Below, piece by piece: positions 26,543 through 35,787 of a stretch of 46,762 nt of DNA. The notes below the pieces were generated by a model. It was not told where the DNA came from, searched no databases, and worked only from the letters and a program-made list of their open reading frames with translations. The stretch is from NCBI GenBank assembly GCA_030609055.1, contig JAUWCZ010000005.1:1-46762 (forward strand). The letters run 5' to 3'. The DNA is from Chloroflexota bacterium (GTDB lineage Bacteria; Chloroflexota; Anaerolineae; Anaerolineales; UBA11858). Position 1 is the first letter of the stretch; each line of letters starts with the position of its first letter. Both the position numbers and the translations under genes were made by a program.

Positions 26543-27847
26543 ATGCGTGTCTTACATATTAATACCACTTCCCATATTGGGGGAGCTGCCCGCGCTATGC
26601 GCAGGTTCCATGCGGCGTTAATTGAAAAAAACCACCAATCCCAATTCCTGGTTGGCCGCAGTAAGTTCCCTGAAGATCCACTGGTACATTTAATCTGGGA
26701 TGAGGTCTCATCTTTCCGATCCCTAACAAACAGCCTGATATCCCGCATTGGCAACCAGGTGGAGAAATATAAGGGTATTCATCCCTGGTCTAATCGGACA
26801 ACATTAAGAATAGTTGACACACCTATCTACCTCTGGGCGGATATCCTTGATCTGAGAAATCTCTTTGGTGGCTATTTTAATCTTTGGAGTTTGCCAGCGC
26901 TGTCGGCTGGGAAACCCGTTGTCTGGCGGTTGCCGGATCTTTGGGCGTTAACCGGACATTGCGCTTATCCTTATGATTGTCAACGTTGGAAAACAGGGTG
27001 CCATCACTGCCCGTTATTAACCAAAGAGGGACGCAAGATTGTTGAACCATCTCCAACCATTTTGGATGGGACCAGACGAGTCTGGCAGGCAAAAAAAGAT
27101 CTCTACCAGAAATCTAATCTTCATATCATTGTTACCACCAAGTGGATGCAGGAAAACGTTCGTCAGAGTATCCAGGGAAATGCGCTGTCAATCAATGTTA
27201 TTTCTAATGGAGTCAATCTTGAGATCTTTAAACCTATCACCAGATCGGAAGCCCGTTCCAGGCTTGGTTTACCTCATGATGAGAAACTACTGCTTTGGGC
27301 AGCTGGCGGTAAGGGAAACTATCGTAAAGGTTATCACCTGGCAGTAAAGGCACTGGAAGAAATCCAAGAAAAAGGGGAACTCACTCCGACCTTAATCACT
27401 ATGGGAGGAGAGGAGGGCTGGAATCAGCCTGAGGTTCTCCAGAAAGTCCGGCACTTTGGGTATATCAGGGATGCTGAACAACAAGCCGTGATTTATGCTG
27501 CTGCGGATGCCTTTATATGCAGCACCTTGGCAGACGGCCAACCACAAACTGCCCTGGAATCCCTGGCGTGTGGAACACCGATTATTGCCTTTAATCTTGG
27601 TCCGATGCCTGATTTGGCGATCCAAGGTAAAACAGGTTTTATTGCACCTGAAACAACTGTTCAATCACTCCGAGAGGAAATCGAAAAATTCTTGTTACTA
27701 GAAGAACTCCATCCTGTGATGAGGGAGCACTGCCGCAATCAGGCCCTGGAGAAGTATGATCTCAGTAAACAGACAGAAGAGTATGTCCGCCTGTATCAAG
27801 AGATCTTGATTAACCACAGATCGAAAGTCCCCCACGGAAACATATAG
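26543..27847 (+). CDS. Glycosyltransferase family 4 (WcaC-like)
   Basis: The 434-residue GT-B protein starts MRVLHINTTSHIGGAARAMR, the usual donor-independent N-terminal motif. It has a Cys/His-rich loop (HCAYPYDCQRWKTGCHHCP) seen in colanic-acid WcaC-like enzymes, and the E-x7-E-like region near 'ALESLACGTPIIAFN'. It adds a sugar to a lipid-linked intermediate in the cytoplasm. It is the last plus-strand gene before the minus-strand sulfotransferase group. Confidence 0.9.
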   Translation: MRVLHINTTSHIGGAARAMRRFHAALIEKNHQSQFLVGRSKFPEDPLVHLIWDEVSSFRSLTNSLISRIGNQVEKYKGIHPWSNRTTLRIVDTPIYLWADILDLRNLFGGYFNLWSLPALSAGKPVVWRLPDLWALTGHCAYPYDCQRWKTGCHHCPLLTKEGRKIVEPSPTILDGTRRVWQAKKDLYQKSNLHIIVTTKWMQENVRQSIQGNALSINVISNGVNLEIFKPITRSEARSRLGLPHDEKLLLWAAGGKGNYRKGYHLAVKALEEIQEKGELTPTLITMGGEEGWNQPEVLQKVRHFGYIRDAEQQAVIYAAADAFICSTLADGQPQTALESLACGTPIIAFNLGPMPDLAIQGKTGFIAPETTVQSLREEIEKFLLLEELHPVMREHCRNQALEKYDLSKQTEEYVRLYQEILINHRSKVPHGNI

Positions 27848-27918
27848 ATTGTTTGGATCAGAGAGCATTTGCAGAGAATAACTGGATTTTAACTTTTCAT
27901 TCTGAAGTGCCAGGTTAT

Positions 27919-28716
27919 TTACTTGTTAAACAGGGACTTCAGTCTTGATCGCCAGGGATGTTTATTCGCTTCCTGCCAGCGCTGGTAGGAGCCGATTCTG
28001 GTTGGGGTAACTTTTTTAAGCAGTTTTTCAGTAGAGGGGGTGAAGAAGAGGGACAAAACGTTAAACAACTGCTGAGTTATTTCTTTGGGTTGAGTACAGA
28101 AATCCTCGTAAGTGATTTCATGATAGGTATCACAGTCAGAAGCAAACCTAAGCACTCTTTGTGTGTAAGCCTCTGCTAAAGCTTTCCAGTGCTCAAAGTC
28201 ATTTAGAACTCCAACTCCAGCTTTATATTTACTGGTTAAAGATGCAGCAATATCTTCCAGGGACCTTCGAATGTGGATGACTTTGGCATTTGGAAATATT
28301 CTAAGATACAACGGAAGCAAGACGCACAAGCGCGGATCTTTAATCCCCCAGGATGATCTGCCATCATATCCCCACTGCAAATAATCTACCAGCCAATGCT
28401 TTAATATAAAAGGTCCTAGTGTCTTTTCATAAGAGAGCACTTCTTCTTCACTCATCAAAGGTAGTTTAGCCCAATTCCCTTTGCCGCCAAGGATCAATCT
28501 ATCATTGATGAAGTTTGAAAAGAAATATGATTCATAATGGTCCATATTGGCGCCGAAGAATATCCCGTTCTTATGGAGGATTTCGGTCAAGATTGAAGTG
28601 CCAGAGTTATGCATGCCAACAACCAGCACTGGATTCTGGGGTGCTGAGAGAGACTGAAGTGAGTGGGGATCTAGATTGGGTAAATTATGTTGTGCGGGAA
28701 AATAAATCTCTGACAT
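27919..28716 (-). CDS. Sulfotransferase (PAPS-dependent), third gene of the group
   Basis: This 265-residue protein has the 5'-phosphosulfate-binding loop VVGMHNSGTSIL at 32-43 and a 3'-phosphate-binding segment VIHIRRSLEDIAASL near 146-160, spaced as in sulfotransferase_3-type proteins. It would move sulfate from PAPS to a hydroxyl on a sugar or glycan. It lies 48 bp downstream of the second sulfotransferase on the minus strand and converges with the GT4 gene. The PAPS-forming Sat-CysC fusion is in the same window. Confidence 0.87.
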   Translation of the reverse strand: MSEIYFPAQHNLPNLDPHSLQSLSAPQNPVLVVGMHNSGTSILTEILHKNGIFFGANMDHYESYFFSNFINDRLILGGKGNWAKLPLMSEEEVLSYEKTLGPFILKHWLVDYLQWGYDGRSSWGIKDPRLCVLLPLYLRIFPNAKVIHIRRSLEDIAASLTSKYKAGVGVLNDFEHWKALAEAYTQRVLRFASDCDTYHEITYEDFCTQPKEITQQLFNVLSLFFTPSTEKLLKKVTPTRIGSYQRWQEANKHPWRSRLKSLFNK

Positions 28717-28764
28717 TGGGTTTCCTTCTTGTTTATCAGCAGTTGATAATTAACCTGAGAGAAA

Positions 28765-29442
28765 CTAGTTTTTTCTTCTCTTAAATATTGACACTCCCTT
28801 TGCTCTTCGGTTTTGGGACGTAGGATTATCTTCGAACATGTACCCGTAGTTGGAGATATCTTTCTGATAGAGATCTTGGACCAGATCGATTTCTTCAGGG
28901 CTATAGTAGTTAGAATAATGCTGATGATCTGAAGGATTTAGGTACGGCAAACGAACCCGCGCGAGACCAATTCTATCGAAGACCAGATTCATATCAGGTT
29001 GAAGGGCTTCAAACCTGCAAATTTGATCTGCAAACTGACGGTCATTAAAATGTGTGTAAAGATGCAGTGGTAAGGCATGAATCTTGATTCGATCATCTTC
29101 GCAGTATTGATCAAAATTATTTAGGAAATTATTTAAAGGAATATCAAAATAGCTTGCAATAGAAACAGCCCGATCCCAGGGATTTCTAACGATGGAAAAT
29201 ATGAAATAGTCGTCCAGCAATACATCAGTTATCCCTGTAACCCACTTCTGGAATTTCTGGGGGTGATCTTTATGATGGATAATACCCTCGATTTTGTTTT
29301 CTAAGATGCCCCGCAGGATGCTTGTACCGGCAGTTTTGGTGGCTTTCATATAGATGAACTTTCTCTCAGGGCAAACGATAATGCCGCGGATATGTTGGTG
29401 ATTAGATAAATAATTGGAAAGTCCTACCCTAGATTCTTTCAT
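28765..29442 (-). CDS. Sulfotransferase (Sulfotransfer_2-like), second gene of the group
   Basis: The 225-residue product has the 5'-PAPS loop KATKTAGTSI at 33-42 and a 3'-phosphate motif IVRNPWDRAVSIASYF at 84-99. These fit the carbohydrate sulfotransferase branch that includes HNK-1/chondroitin-type enzymes. It is short but complete for bacterial members. It starts 14 bp after the stop of the first sulfotransferase. The sequence differs greatly from both neighbours, so these are not recent tandem copies. Confidence 0.87.
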   Translation of the reverse strand: MKESRVGLSNYLSNHQHIRGIIVCPERKFIYMKATKTAGTSILRGILENKIEGIIHHKDHPQKFQKWVTGITDVLLDDYFIFSIVRNPWDRAVSIASYFDIPLNNFLNNFDQYCEDDRIKIHALPLHLYTHFNDRQFADQICRFEALQPDMNLVFDRIGLARVRLPYLNPSDHQHYSNYYSPEEIDLVQDLYQKDISNYGYMFEDNPTSQNRRAKGVSIFKRRKN

Positions 29443-29456
29443 CAGTTTTTGGTTAC

Positions 29457-30335
29457 CTATTTTTGATCTATATTGAAACCGAATTTATTTACTATAGCAA
29501 GATCCTCTGGATCAAACTGGTTAAGATCTTGGTTTTTATATCTACCTAAAGAAGATGGAATTCTAGGTAATTTCTGGGCTGCTATAATTGTATCTTGATC
29601 AATGTCCAAATCAAGAAAATTGATAATTTCACCGATACTTGTATTCGGTTGGAGGCATAGTTGGTCATAATTTATTTGCAAGTACTGACCTTTTCCTAGA
29701 GTATTGCCAATCTCAGCAACCATGTTATTTGCCCTTGCCCAGAATTTGAGTGAAGCCCTGGGAAAATCCACTTCTGTTTCCGGGGTTTGGATATTAAAGA
29801 GATTTCCCCATGCCTTTAGTTGGCGTTGATTTTTACTAAATGCCATATCTGCCCCGTGTCGGATAGTGTGGATAAACTTCATATCTTGATAGTGCTCTGA
29901 CATGGAATACAAAAGTAAGTAGGAATTTGGCTCTTTCCACCCCCACCCACAGTACTGGGGATCAATTAATCGAGGGTTGTGAAGAATATTCGAGAGCCTT
30001 TTTAGTGACCATAATCTTTCATCGCGATAATGCAAAATCATATCCAAAACAGCGTAAAACAGAAACCATAGCTCATTAATTGTTAATGTGTATCTTTTTA
30101 GGAGAAGTTTTTCCAGTAGTGATAAACCAGTATTAATTCTCTTGGTGTTTTTATATGATTTATAAAACCAGGTTTGCCTCCGGAATAAAAGAGTGTAAAG
30201 TAAGTTATCTGATGCAACGTTCAGGTCATCCCCGAGGTAATAACCGAACAGTGAGCATAACTCTGCAACCAAACGGGTCCCACTACCTCCAATTCCTCCG
30301 ATTACTAATGGACCATTTTTTTTCCAAGATTTCAT
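29457..30335 (-). CDS. Sulfotransferase-like protein, first gene of the group
   Basis: The 292-residue protein begins with the loop VIGGIGGSGTRLVAEL at 11-26, followed by a GWGWKEPNS block near 130-138 and FIHTIRHGADMAFS near 154-167. The last carries the Arg and Ser expected to bind the 3'-phosphate of PAPS. This pattern is common in bacterial sulfotransferase-like proteins of polysaccharide loci. The gene is notably AT-rich. A kinase role sharing the P-loop-like motif is possible but less likely, given its neighbours. Confidence 0.8.
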   Translation of the reverse strand: MKSWKKNGPLVIGGIGGSGTRLVAELCSLFGYYLGDDLNVASDNLLYTLLFRRQTWFYKSYKNTKRINTGLSLLEKLLLKRYTLTINELWFLFYAVLDMILHYRDERLWSLKRLSNILHNPRLIDPQYCGWGWKEPNSYLLLYSMSEHYQDMKFIHTIRHGADMAFSKNQRQLKAWGNLFNIQTPETEVDFPRASLKFWARANNMVAEIGNTLGKGQYLQINYDQLCLQPNTSIGEIINFLDLDIDQDTIIAAQKLPRIPSSLGRYKNQDLNQFDPEDLAIVNKFGFNIDQK

Positions 30336-30639
30336 GTGTATATTTACCTAATCTTCGAGCCAGTCTTGGCAATCCCCCCCGTGATCCTCTCCAGATTCTT
30401 GATCTCGAGTTCAAACATTGCTTTTATATTGGCTTCATTGATTGTCTACTAGGTGAAGTATTCTTGACCCGCTGTATATAAGAAATCTAATTCATTTCCA
30501 ATTTTAACATATAGCTATATATCCAATAGCAGAAATCCCCCCGACGTCCTTGAGGTGAATCGTATATTATTATTTTGGATCCAAGCATTATCGAAATCTA
30601 AGCCCCAAGATTATCCAAAAATCAACAACTGAGCGCTAG
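30336..30639. other. Divergent intergenic region between sulfotransferases and rmlC
   Basis: The region is AT-rich. It contains a 12-bp palindrome ATATAGCTATAT (30509-30520) and a possible 24-codon minus-strand ORF (30418-30344, MFELEIKNLERITGG...) ending 8 bp before the first sulfotransferase. I see no convincing minus-strand promoter. Confidence 0.4.
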
Positions 30640-30668
30640 TTGAAAAGTCTATTCACCAGTGATATACT
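30640..30668 (+). promoter_or_regulatory. Predicted promoter of rmlCBAD
   Basis: TTGAAA (30640-30645), a 17-bp spacer and TATACT (30663-30668) form a good sigma70-type promoter. Start of transcription would be near 30675, giving a 65-70 nt leader before the ATG at 30742. The TTG of the -35 should not be taken as the rmlC start. Confidence 0.78.
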
Positions 30669-30741
30669 GGCTGTGGTTAGTGAAACAGTAATTCACCCTT
30701 TCCATTTTTACCCACGCACCAAAAATACTCGAGTGTATGTG

Positions 30742-31290
30742 ATGCAATTTACCCCAGCAGAGATTTCAGATGTAATCATCATTACTCCGAAAATTTTCCG
30801 GGATCACCGGGGAGATTTCCTGGAAATATTTCGTTCCGAGGAATTTGCTGTTGCCGGCATTGATCTGGAATTTGTTCAGGACAACCACGCCGGGTCAAAT
30901 AGGGGAGTGCTGCGCGGTCTGCATTACCAAATTAAACAAGCTCAAGGAAAACTCATCAGGGTAGTTACTGGTGAGATCTATGATGTCGCGGTTGATCTCA
31001 GAAAAGGATCTTCAACTTTTGGGCAATCTGTTTGCTTAAAATTATCAGACCAGGATAAAAAACAGCTCTGGATACCACCAGGCTTTGCCCATGGATATTA
31101 TGTCTTGAGTGACTGGGCTGAAGTAAGCTATAAAGTGACAGCTTATTACACCCCCGAATGGGAAAGAACTTTATTATGGAATGATCCGGTCTTGCAGATA
31201 AACTGGCCGCTGGAATCTCCCGATCATCCGCTGCTATCCAATAATGATCTTCAGGGTTTACCCCTCAATAAAGCCGAAGTATATGAATAA
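30742..31290 (+). CDS. rmlC: dTDP-4-dehydrorhamnose 3,5-epimerase
   Basis: This 182-residue cupin is the normal length for RmlC from this start. It has FRDHRGDFLEIFR, the QDNHAGSNRGVLRGLHYQ block with the catalytic His61, and YTPEWERTLLWNDP with the general-acid Tyr region. It epimerises C3 and C5 of dTDP-4-keto-6-deoxyglucose. Extension to an upstream TTG would run through the promoter. It is followed by rmlB after 3 bp, then rmlA and rmlD, as one dTDP-rhamnose operon. Confidence 0.95.
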   Translation: MQFTPAEISDVIIITPKIFRDHRGDFLEIFRSEEFAVAGIDLEFVQDNHAGSNRGVLRGLHYQIKQAQGKLIRVVTGEIYDVAVDLRKGSSTFGQSVCLKLSDQDKKQLWIPPGFAHGYYVLSDWAEVSYKVTAYYTPEWERTLLWNDPVLQINWPLESPDHPLLSNNDLQGLPLNKAEVYE

Positions 31291-31293
31291 ACA

Positions 31294-32373
31294 ATGAAAT
31301 ATATTTTAATCACCGGCGGTGCCGGATTTATCGGTTCAAATTTTATCCACTACCTGCTTGAGACGGAGTCAAAGGTTGATATTGTCAACCTGGATGCCCT
31401 GACTTATGCAGGCAGCCTGGAAAACCTTAATAACCTGCCTGATCCGGATCGCCATCATTTTGTTCAGGGAGATATATGCAATCGAGATCTATTGGATCAG
31501 CTCTTTAGGGAGCATAAATTCGATCTGGTTGTTCACTTTGCGGCAGAATCCCATGTAGATAGATCCATTCTTGGACCAGAGGAATTCATCCGGACAAATA
31601 TTCAGGGAACCTTTGTTTTACTTGAGGTTGCGCGGAAACATTGGCAGGGCCAAGAAAATACTACCCGACAGGATGTTCGCTTTCATCATATATCAACTGA
31701 TGAAGTATATGGATCCTTGCTGCCAGGAGATCCGGCTTTTTCAGAGACAACACAAATTGCACCAAATTCCCCCTACGCTGCATCAAAAGCTGCCAGCGAT
31801 CACCTGGTTCGGTCTTACTATCATACCTATTGGTTGCCAGTATCGATTACGAATTGTTCTAATAACTATGGGCCCTACCAGTTCCCGGAAAAATTGATAC
31901 CATTGATTATCCTCAATACGCAGGATGGCAAACCACTGCCAATTTATGGGGATGGACAGCAGATTCGCGATTGGCTGTATGTGGAAGACCACTGCCGGGC
32001 TATCTGGACCGTAATTCAAAAGGGTACGCCGGGAGAGGTATATAATGTGGGTGGGAATAACCAGCCCACAAATCTAGAAATTGTAAATAAAATCTGTCAG
32101 GTACTTGACGAAAAACTACCGGGATCTCCTTTTAGACCCCACATTAACCTGGTGAAGCATGTTAAAGATAGGCCAGGTCATGACCGACGCTACGCGATGA
32201 ATATCCAGAAAATCAAAGATGAGTTGGGTTGGGAACCAACTGTAAACCTTGACGAGGGATTACAGAAAACAGTCGCCTGGTATTTAGATCATCAGGATTG
32301 GATTAATCATATTCATGAGAAACAGGATTACCAGGTGTGGATACAGAAGAACTATCAAAGAAAGGATCAATAA
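31294..32373 (+). CDS. rmlB: dTDP-glucose 4,6-dehydratase
   Basis: The 359-residue extended SDR has [14 protein letters not shown] at the N-terminus, the catalytic [11 protein letters not shown] (Thr-Asp-Glu) and Y-x3-K in [28 protein letters not shown] is diagnostic of RmlB. It makes dTDP-4-keto-6-deoxyglucose, the branch point to rhamnose and to amino-deoxy sugars. Its stop overlaps the rmlA start as TAATG. Confidence 0.96.
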   Translation: MKYILITGGAGFIGSNFIHYLLETESKVDIVNLDALTYAGSLENLNNLPDPDRHHFVQGDICNRDLLDQLFREHKFDLVVHFAAESHVDRSILGPEEFIRTNIQGTFVLLEVARKHWQGQENTTRQDVRFHHISTDEVYGSLLPGDPAFSETTQIAPNSPYAASKAASDHLVRSYYHTYWLPVSITNCSNNYGPYQFPEKLIPLIILNTQDGKPLPIYGDGQQIRDWLYVEDHCRAIWTVIQKGTPGEVYNVGGNNQPTNLEIVNKICQVLDEKLPGSPFRPHINLVKHVKDRPGHDRRYAMNIQKIKDELGWEPTVNLDEGLQKTVAWYLDHQDWINHIHEKQDYQVWIQKNYQRKDQ

Positions 32374-33263
32374 TGAAAGGAATAATCCTCGCGGGTGGGA
32401 AAGGATCTAGACTTTACCCTCTGACAGTTGGTGTCAGCAAACAACTGCTGCCGGTATACGATAAACCGATGGTATATTATCCGCTTTCAATGCTAATGCT
32501 GGCGGGAATTCGTGAAATCCTGATCATTAGCACTCCTGAATCTCTCCCAATCTTCAAGCGGTTATTGGGTGGAGGTGAAAAATGGGGATTAAGTTTTTCA
32601 TACGCTGAGCAGGATCAACCCCGGGGATTGGCTGATGCTTTCCGGGTAGGCAAAGATTTTATCGCTGATGATTCTGTTGCTTTAATCCTGGGTGATAATA
32701 TTTTCTTTGGTCATGGTCTCCCCGAACGATTAAGAACTGCAGCTGGTTTAAAGAGTGGAGCAATCATTTTTGCATATGCAGTAAATGATCCAGAACGGTA
32801 TGGTGTGGTTGAATTTACAGAAGAAGGCAAAGCCCTCAGTATTGAAGAAAAACCAAAAAACCCGCGCTCAAATTATGCGGTTCCTGGACTATATTTTTAT
32901 GATAACAAGGTGGTTGATATTGCTCACAATTTGAAACCATCTCAGCGGGGTGAATTGGAAATCACCGATGTAAACCGGAATTATTTGAAGCGCAAGGAAC
33001 TTCAAGTGGTTGTCTTGGGACGGGGGATTGCCTGGTTGGATGCCGGCAATCCAGGATCCTTGCTCCAGGCAGCTAACTTCATTCAGGCTGTTGAAGAACG
33101 GCAGGGAATGATGATCTCCTGCCCTGAAGAAATTGCTTTTCGTTCAGGCTATATTTCCCGGGAGCAACTCCTTTCGCTTGCCCAGGATTATCAACACACG
33201 CATTATGGAAACTACCTGGAAAACCTGGCCAATGGCACGGAAATCTTCCCTGGACAACGATAA
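32373..33263 (+). CDS. rmlA: Glucose-1-phosphate thymidylyltransferase
   Basis: This 296-residue nucleotidyltransferase begins [18 protein letters not shown] and has [32 protein letters not shown] and [16 protein letters not shown], all RmlA hallmarks. It makes dTDP-glucose from glucose-1-phosphate and dTTP and opens the rhamnose pathway. AAGGA lies upstream of the ATG at 32373, which is one base into the rmlB stop. An in-frame GTG further upstream would add 12 residues inside rmlB and is not needed. Confidence 0.96.
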   Translation: MKGIILAGGKGSRLYPLTVGVSKQLLPVYDKPMVYYPLSMLMLAGIREILIISTPESLPIFKRLLGGGEKWGLSFSYAEQDQPRGLADAFRVGKDFIADDSVALILGDNIFFGHGLPERLRTAAGLKSGAIIFAYAVNDPERYGVVEFTEEGKALSIEEKPKNPRSNYAVPGLYFYDNKVVDIAHNLKPSQRGELEITDVNRNYLKRKELQVVVLGRGIAWLDAGNPGSLLQAANFIQAVEERQGMMISCPEEIAFRSGYISREQLLSLAQDYQHTHYGNYLENLANGTEIFPGQR

Positions 33264-33266
33264 ACG

Positions 33267-34157
33267 ATGAGAATCTTGGTTATTGGCAGTACAGGACAGT
33301 TAGGATGGGAACTACATCGTTCCCTGCTGCCGTTAGGAAAGGTTATCCCGGTAGATTTTCCTGAGATAGATCTAACCGATCAGAAAAGTATCCTGGATTG
33401 GGTCAGGAGTAAAAAACCAGATGTGATCATCAATGCTGCTGCTTATACAGCAGTCGACCAGGCTGAATCTGAAGCGGACCTTGCTCAGAAAATCAATTCT
33501 GTCGCTCCAGGAATACTTGCTGAAGAAGCTCATTCGCAAGATGCGTTATTGATCCATTTTTCAACAGATTTTGTCTTTGACGGAAAGAAGAAGAGTCCCT
33601 ACCAGGAAACCGATTCTCCCAACCCACTAAACGTATATGGAGAGACCAAACTGGCAGGCGAACAGGCTGTCCAACAGGTTGGTGGAGAATCTTATATTTT
33701 CCGGACCTCCTGGCTTTACAGCACCCGGCGGGATTGTTTTCTGACAAAGGTACTTCATTGGGCGCACAGCAGGGAAAATCTCAGGATTGTATCTGATCAA
33801 ACTGGCAGTCCAACCTGGAGCAGGACCCTGGCGGACACTACTGCTCAATGGCTGGCTTTATTGAATGCAAAGGATAAAACCTGGAGAAAAAACCATGCTG
33901 GCATCTATCATCTGGCAGGAAATGGCTCGGTAACCCGTTTTGAATGGGCCAAGAAAATCCTCCAGCTCGATCCCAGAAAGAATGAACAGGTATGCGCTTC
34001 AATACTGCCTGCCAAAAGTAACGAGTTTGAGACAGCTGCCCGCCGACCGGGAAATTCAGCTCTTGACTGCAGATTATTTCAGAAGACATTTGGTTTATTT
34101 AAATCGGATTGGTTGACATCATTAGAACTGGCCATGTCATCTCTCTACCAGAGTTAA
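33267..34157 (+). CDS. rmlD: dTDP-4-dehydrorhamnose reductase
   Basis: The 296-residue SDR starts MRILVIGSTGQLGWEL and has INAAAYTAVDQAE, the FVFDGKKKSPYQE segment and Y-x3-K in VYGETKLAGE, all typical of RmlD. It reduces the 4-keto group to give dTDP-L-rhamnose. It starts 3 bp after rmlA. The C-terminal PGNSALDC segment is also family-typical. Confidence 0.95.
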   Translation: MRILVIGSTGQLGWELHRSLLPLGKVIPVDFPEIDLTDQKSILDWVRSKKPDVIINAAAYTAVDQAESEADLAQKINSVAPGILAEEAHSQDALLIHFSTDFVFDGKKKSPYQETDSPNPLNVYGETKLAGEQAVQQVGGESYIFRTSWLYSTRRDCFLTKVLHWAHSRENLRIVSDQTGSPTWSRTLADTTAQWLALLNAKDKTWRKNHAGIYHLAGNGSVTRFEWAKKILQLDPRKNEQVCASILPAKSNEFETAARRPGNSALDCRLFQKTFGLFKSDWLTSLELAMSSLYQS

Positions 34158-34266
34158 TTTTCCCGTGAAATCAAAACATTTCAAGTAGCGGTATTCTGAA
34201 GATCCGTTTTAGAACAATTCTATTCCCACCTATTTACAACATTGCCATGGAATTCCCCGATAAGTT

Positions 34267-35100
34267 ATGAATGAAATAGCGTTTTGCATTACTGGATGGC
34301 ATTATCCTCTGGATTATTATCAAGAAATTTCATCCCTTCCCGGTGTTGATATTTACATTGTTTCCCATAAAAAAAGGCGAAATATCCCCGGATTCCTATT
34401 TGAATTATTTCCGGAAAACCAGATCTTATTACGATCAAATATTGGATATGACTGGGGATGCTACCAGCAGTTCATCTCCAGCGGATTGTGGCGGAGGTAT
34501 AGTACCTTGTTTTTTATGCATGATGATATAGATATTCATGACTTTGGCTTTGTGGAAGAAACCAGAAAACTACTAGGAAACCATGCGGTCATAGGAAATG
34601 GAAGAGGGCAGGGAAGTGTCAGTTATACTTCAGTCCGCAATCATCCCTATGCTTATGCCCATTCCTCCTGGAAACCTGACTCGTTTGATTTCCAGCATTA
34701 CACGATCCGGGGATCATTTTTGGCCACTACTCGGAATGTGTTAGAGAAATTGGACACCTTTGAAGTCTATTGGGATCCCTTTAAGATATTTATTGGATAC
34801 GGCAATTGGAGCACCAAGGCAACCTGCGGAAAAATGGCAGATACATTTGGTCCGAATTGTTTTGGTTATCTATCAGAGGTGTTTGGAAGCAGTAAATATA
34901 TTACTGAGTATGTCAGGGGAAAAGCTGGGGGAGAGCTAAACCAACCTGGAGATGTGAATAAATCAATTTATTCACTGATTAAAAGGTTATCTCAGGTTTA
35001 CATAGAAACATATTACCGGGAAAGAGAGGTAAAGGCACGATCGCTATGGTTGTTAGCGATGAAACCTATCCTTCGATTATTCTCGGGAAAGCTGTATTAA
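34267..35100 (+). CDS. Putative GT-A-type glycosyltransferase (rhamnan-synthesis/WbxX-like)
   Basis: I do not recognise a named family with certainty. The 277-residue protein starts NEIAFCITGWHYPLDYY, has SNIGYDWGCYQQFI, and then FFMHDDIDIHDFGF, where HDD is placed like the metal-binding D-x-D of GT-A enzymes. NIGYD.G.Y is also seen in rhamnan-synthesis RgpF-like proteins. It lies alone between rmlD and the regulator gene and could transfer rhamnose. No membrane helix is seen apart from a weak one at the C-terminus. Confidence 0.6.
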   Translation: MNEIAFCITGWHYPLDYYQEISSLPGVDIYIVSHKKRRNIPGFLFELFPENQILLRSNIGYDWGCYQQFISSGLWRRYSTLFFMHDDIDIHDFGFVEETRKLLGNHAVIGNGRGQGSVSYTSVRNHPYAYAHSSWKPDSFDFQHYTIRGSFLATTRNVLEKLDTFEVYWDPFKIFIGYGNWSTKATCGKMADTFGPNCFGYLSEVFGSSKYITEYVRGKAGGELNQPGDVNKSIYSLIKRLSQVYIETYYREREVKARSLWLLAMKPILRLFSGKLY

Positions 35101-35187
35101 GTCCATTTCCCCCAATTTTCCCTGAAAATATCTCCAGTACATACATCCACTAAAGTTTTTGTTAACTGGATATAGCATTTCGAGCTC

Positions 35188-35215
35188 TTGACTGACCCGG
35201 TTAATTGGTTATAAT
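35188..35215 (+). promoter_or_regulatory. Predicted promoter of the winged-helix regulator gene
   Basis: TTGACT (35188-35193), a 16-bp spacer and a perfect TATAAT (35210-35215) give a strong sigma70-type promoter. The start of transcription would be near 35222, inside the palindrome at 35211-35231. Confidence 0.85.
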
Positions 35216-35231
35216 TCAAGAGTTGAATTAT
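35211..35231. promoter_or_regulatory. 21-bp palindrome over the -10 box, probable autoregulatory operator
   Basis: ATAATTCA and TGAATTAT are perfect inverted half-sites separated by 5 bp; the perfect arms extend to 9-3-9. It overlaps the -10 and the start point of the regulator's own promoter, a classic place for a dimeric repressor. The same half-sites and spacing occur in the terminator stem at 17903-17923. Confidence 0.7.
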
Positions 35232-35253
35232 AGAATAAGAGGAGTTATATAAA

Positions 35254-35733
35254 ATGGATCTCTCCCAGGAAAATCGGGAGCTAATTCTTTTAGAGCAAAT
35301 AGCTGATGACCCTGATATCAACCAGGCAACTCTGGCAGAGTCGCTGAATGTGGCTGTGGGTACTGTAAACTGGCATATTAAGCGATTGGTGTCAAAAGGT
35401 TATGTCAAAGCCAAAAGAGCTCAGAGGAAAAAGCTGCGATATATCATCACACCTCAGGGAATTGCCTTACGGGCGAGACTTACAATCCAGTACATTGAGA
35501 ACCAGATGAGACTATATCGGGAGACCAGGCAAATGGTGAAGGAACTTCTTGCGGAAGCACGTGCTGAAGGATTTCACCAGGTCAATGTAATTGGAGACAG
35601 CGAAATTGCCGATGTCTGTCAATTAACTTGTCTGGAGCAGGGTTTTGAAGTTGTTAATCTTGATCATATACCCGTTCTGGAAGTGCTGGGTTATTCTGTA
35701 AAACTTCATCTAGAAAAAGAACCAGAGTCATAA
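35254..35733 (+). CDS. Winged helix-turn-helix regulator (EPS-associated, MarR-like)
   Basis: The 159-residue protein has an N-terminal winged-helix domain: residues 20-75 read INQATLAESLNVAVGTVNWHIKRL in two parts, then KGYVKAKRAQRKKLRYIITPQG as the wing. A helical linker follows, and the C-terminal 55 residues (VNVIGDSEIADVCQLTCLEQGF onward) look like a small Rossmann-like sensor domain. This architecture is common in regulators inside exopolysaccharide loci. AGAGGAG lies before the ATG. The palindrome on its own promoter suggests autorepression, and it precedes gmd and fcl by 54 bp, so it may control deoxyhexose synthesis. The ligand is unknown. Confidence 0.85.
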   Translation: MDLSQENRELILLEQIADDPDINQATLAESLNVAVGTVNWHIKRLVSKGYVKAKRAQRKKLRYIITPQGIALRARLTIQYIENQMRLYRETRQMVKELLAEARAEGFHQVNVIGDSEIADVCQLTCLEQGFEVVNLDHIPVLEVLGYSVKLHLEKEPES

Positions 35734-35787
35734 AACAGCTGGCTGTATGTGGGTTAACCATCCAGCAGTTAAATAAAGGAAAGTGAT

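Noticed and set aside
28733-28749. Small inverted repeat TTATCA-N5-TGATAA between two sulfotransferases
   Set aside because: Short arms and no location that suggests an operator or terminator.
34165-34182. Terminator after rmlD
   Set aside because: TGAAAT and ATTTCA can pair but the stem is only 6 bp, AT-rich, and no T-run follows.
35736-35787. Hairpin terminator between the regulator and gmd
   Set aside because: The inverted repeat (AACAGCTGG with CCAGCAGTT) has a mismatch, a 19-nt loop and no T-run after it.
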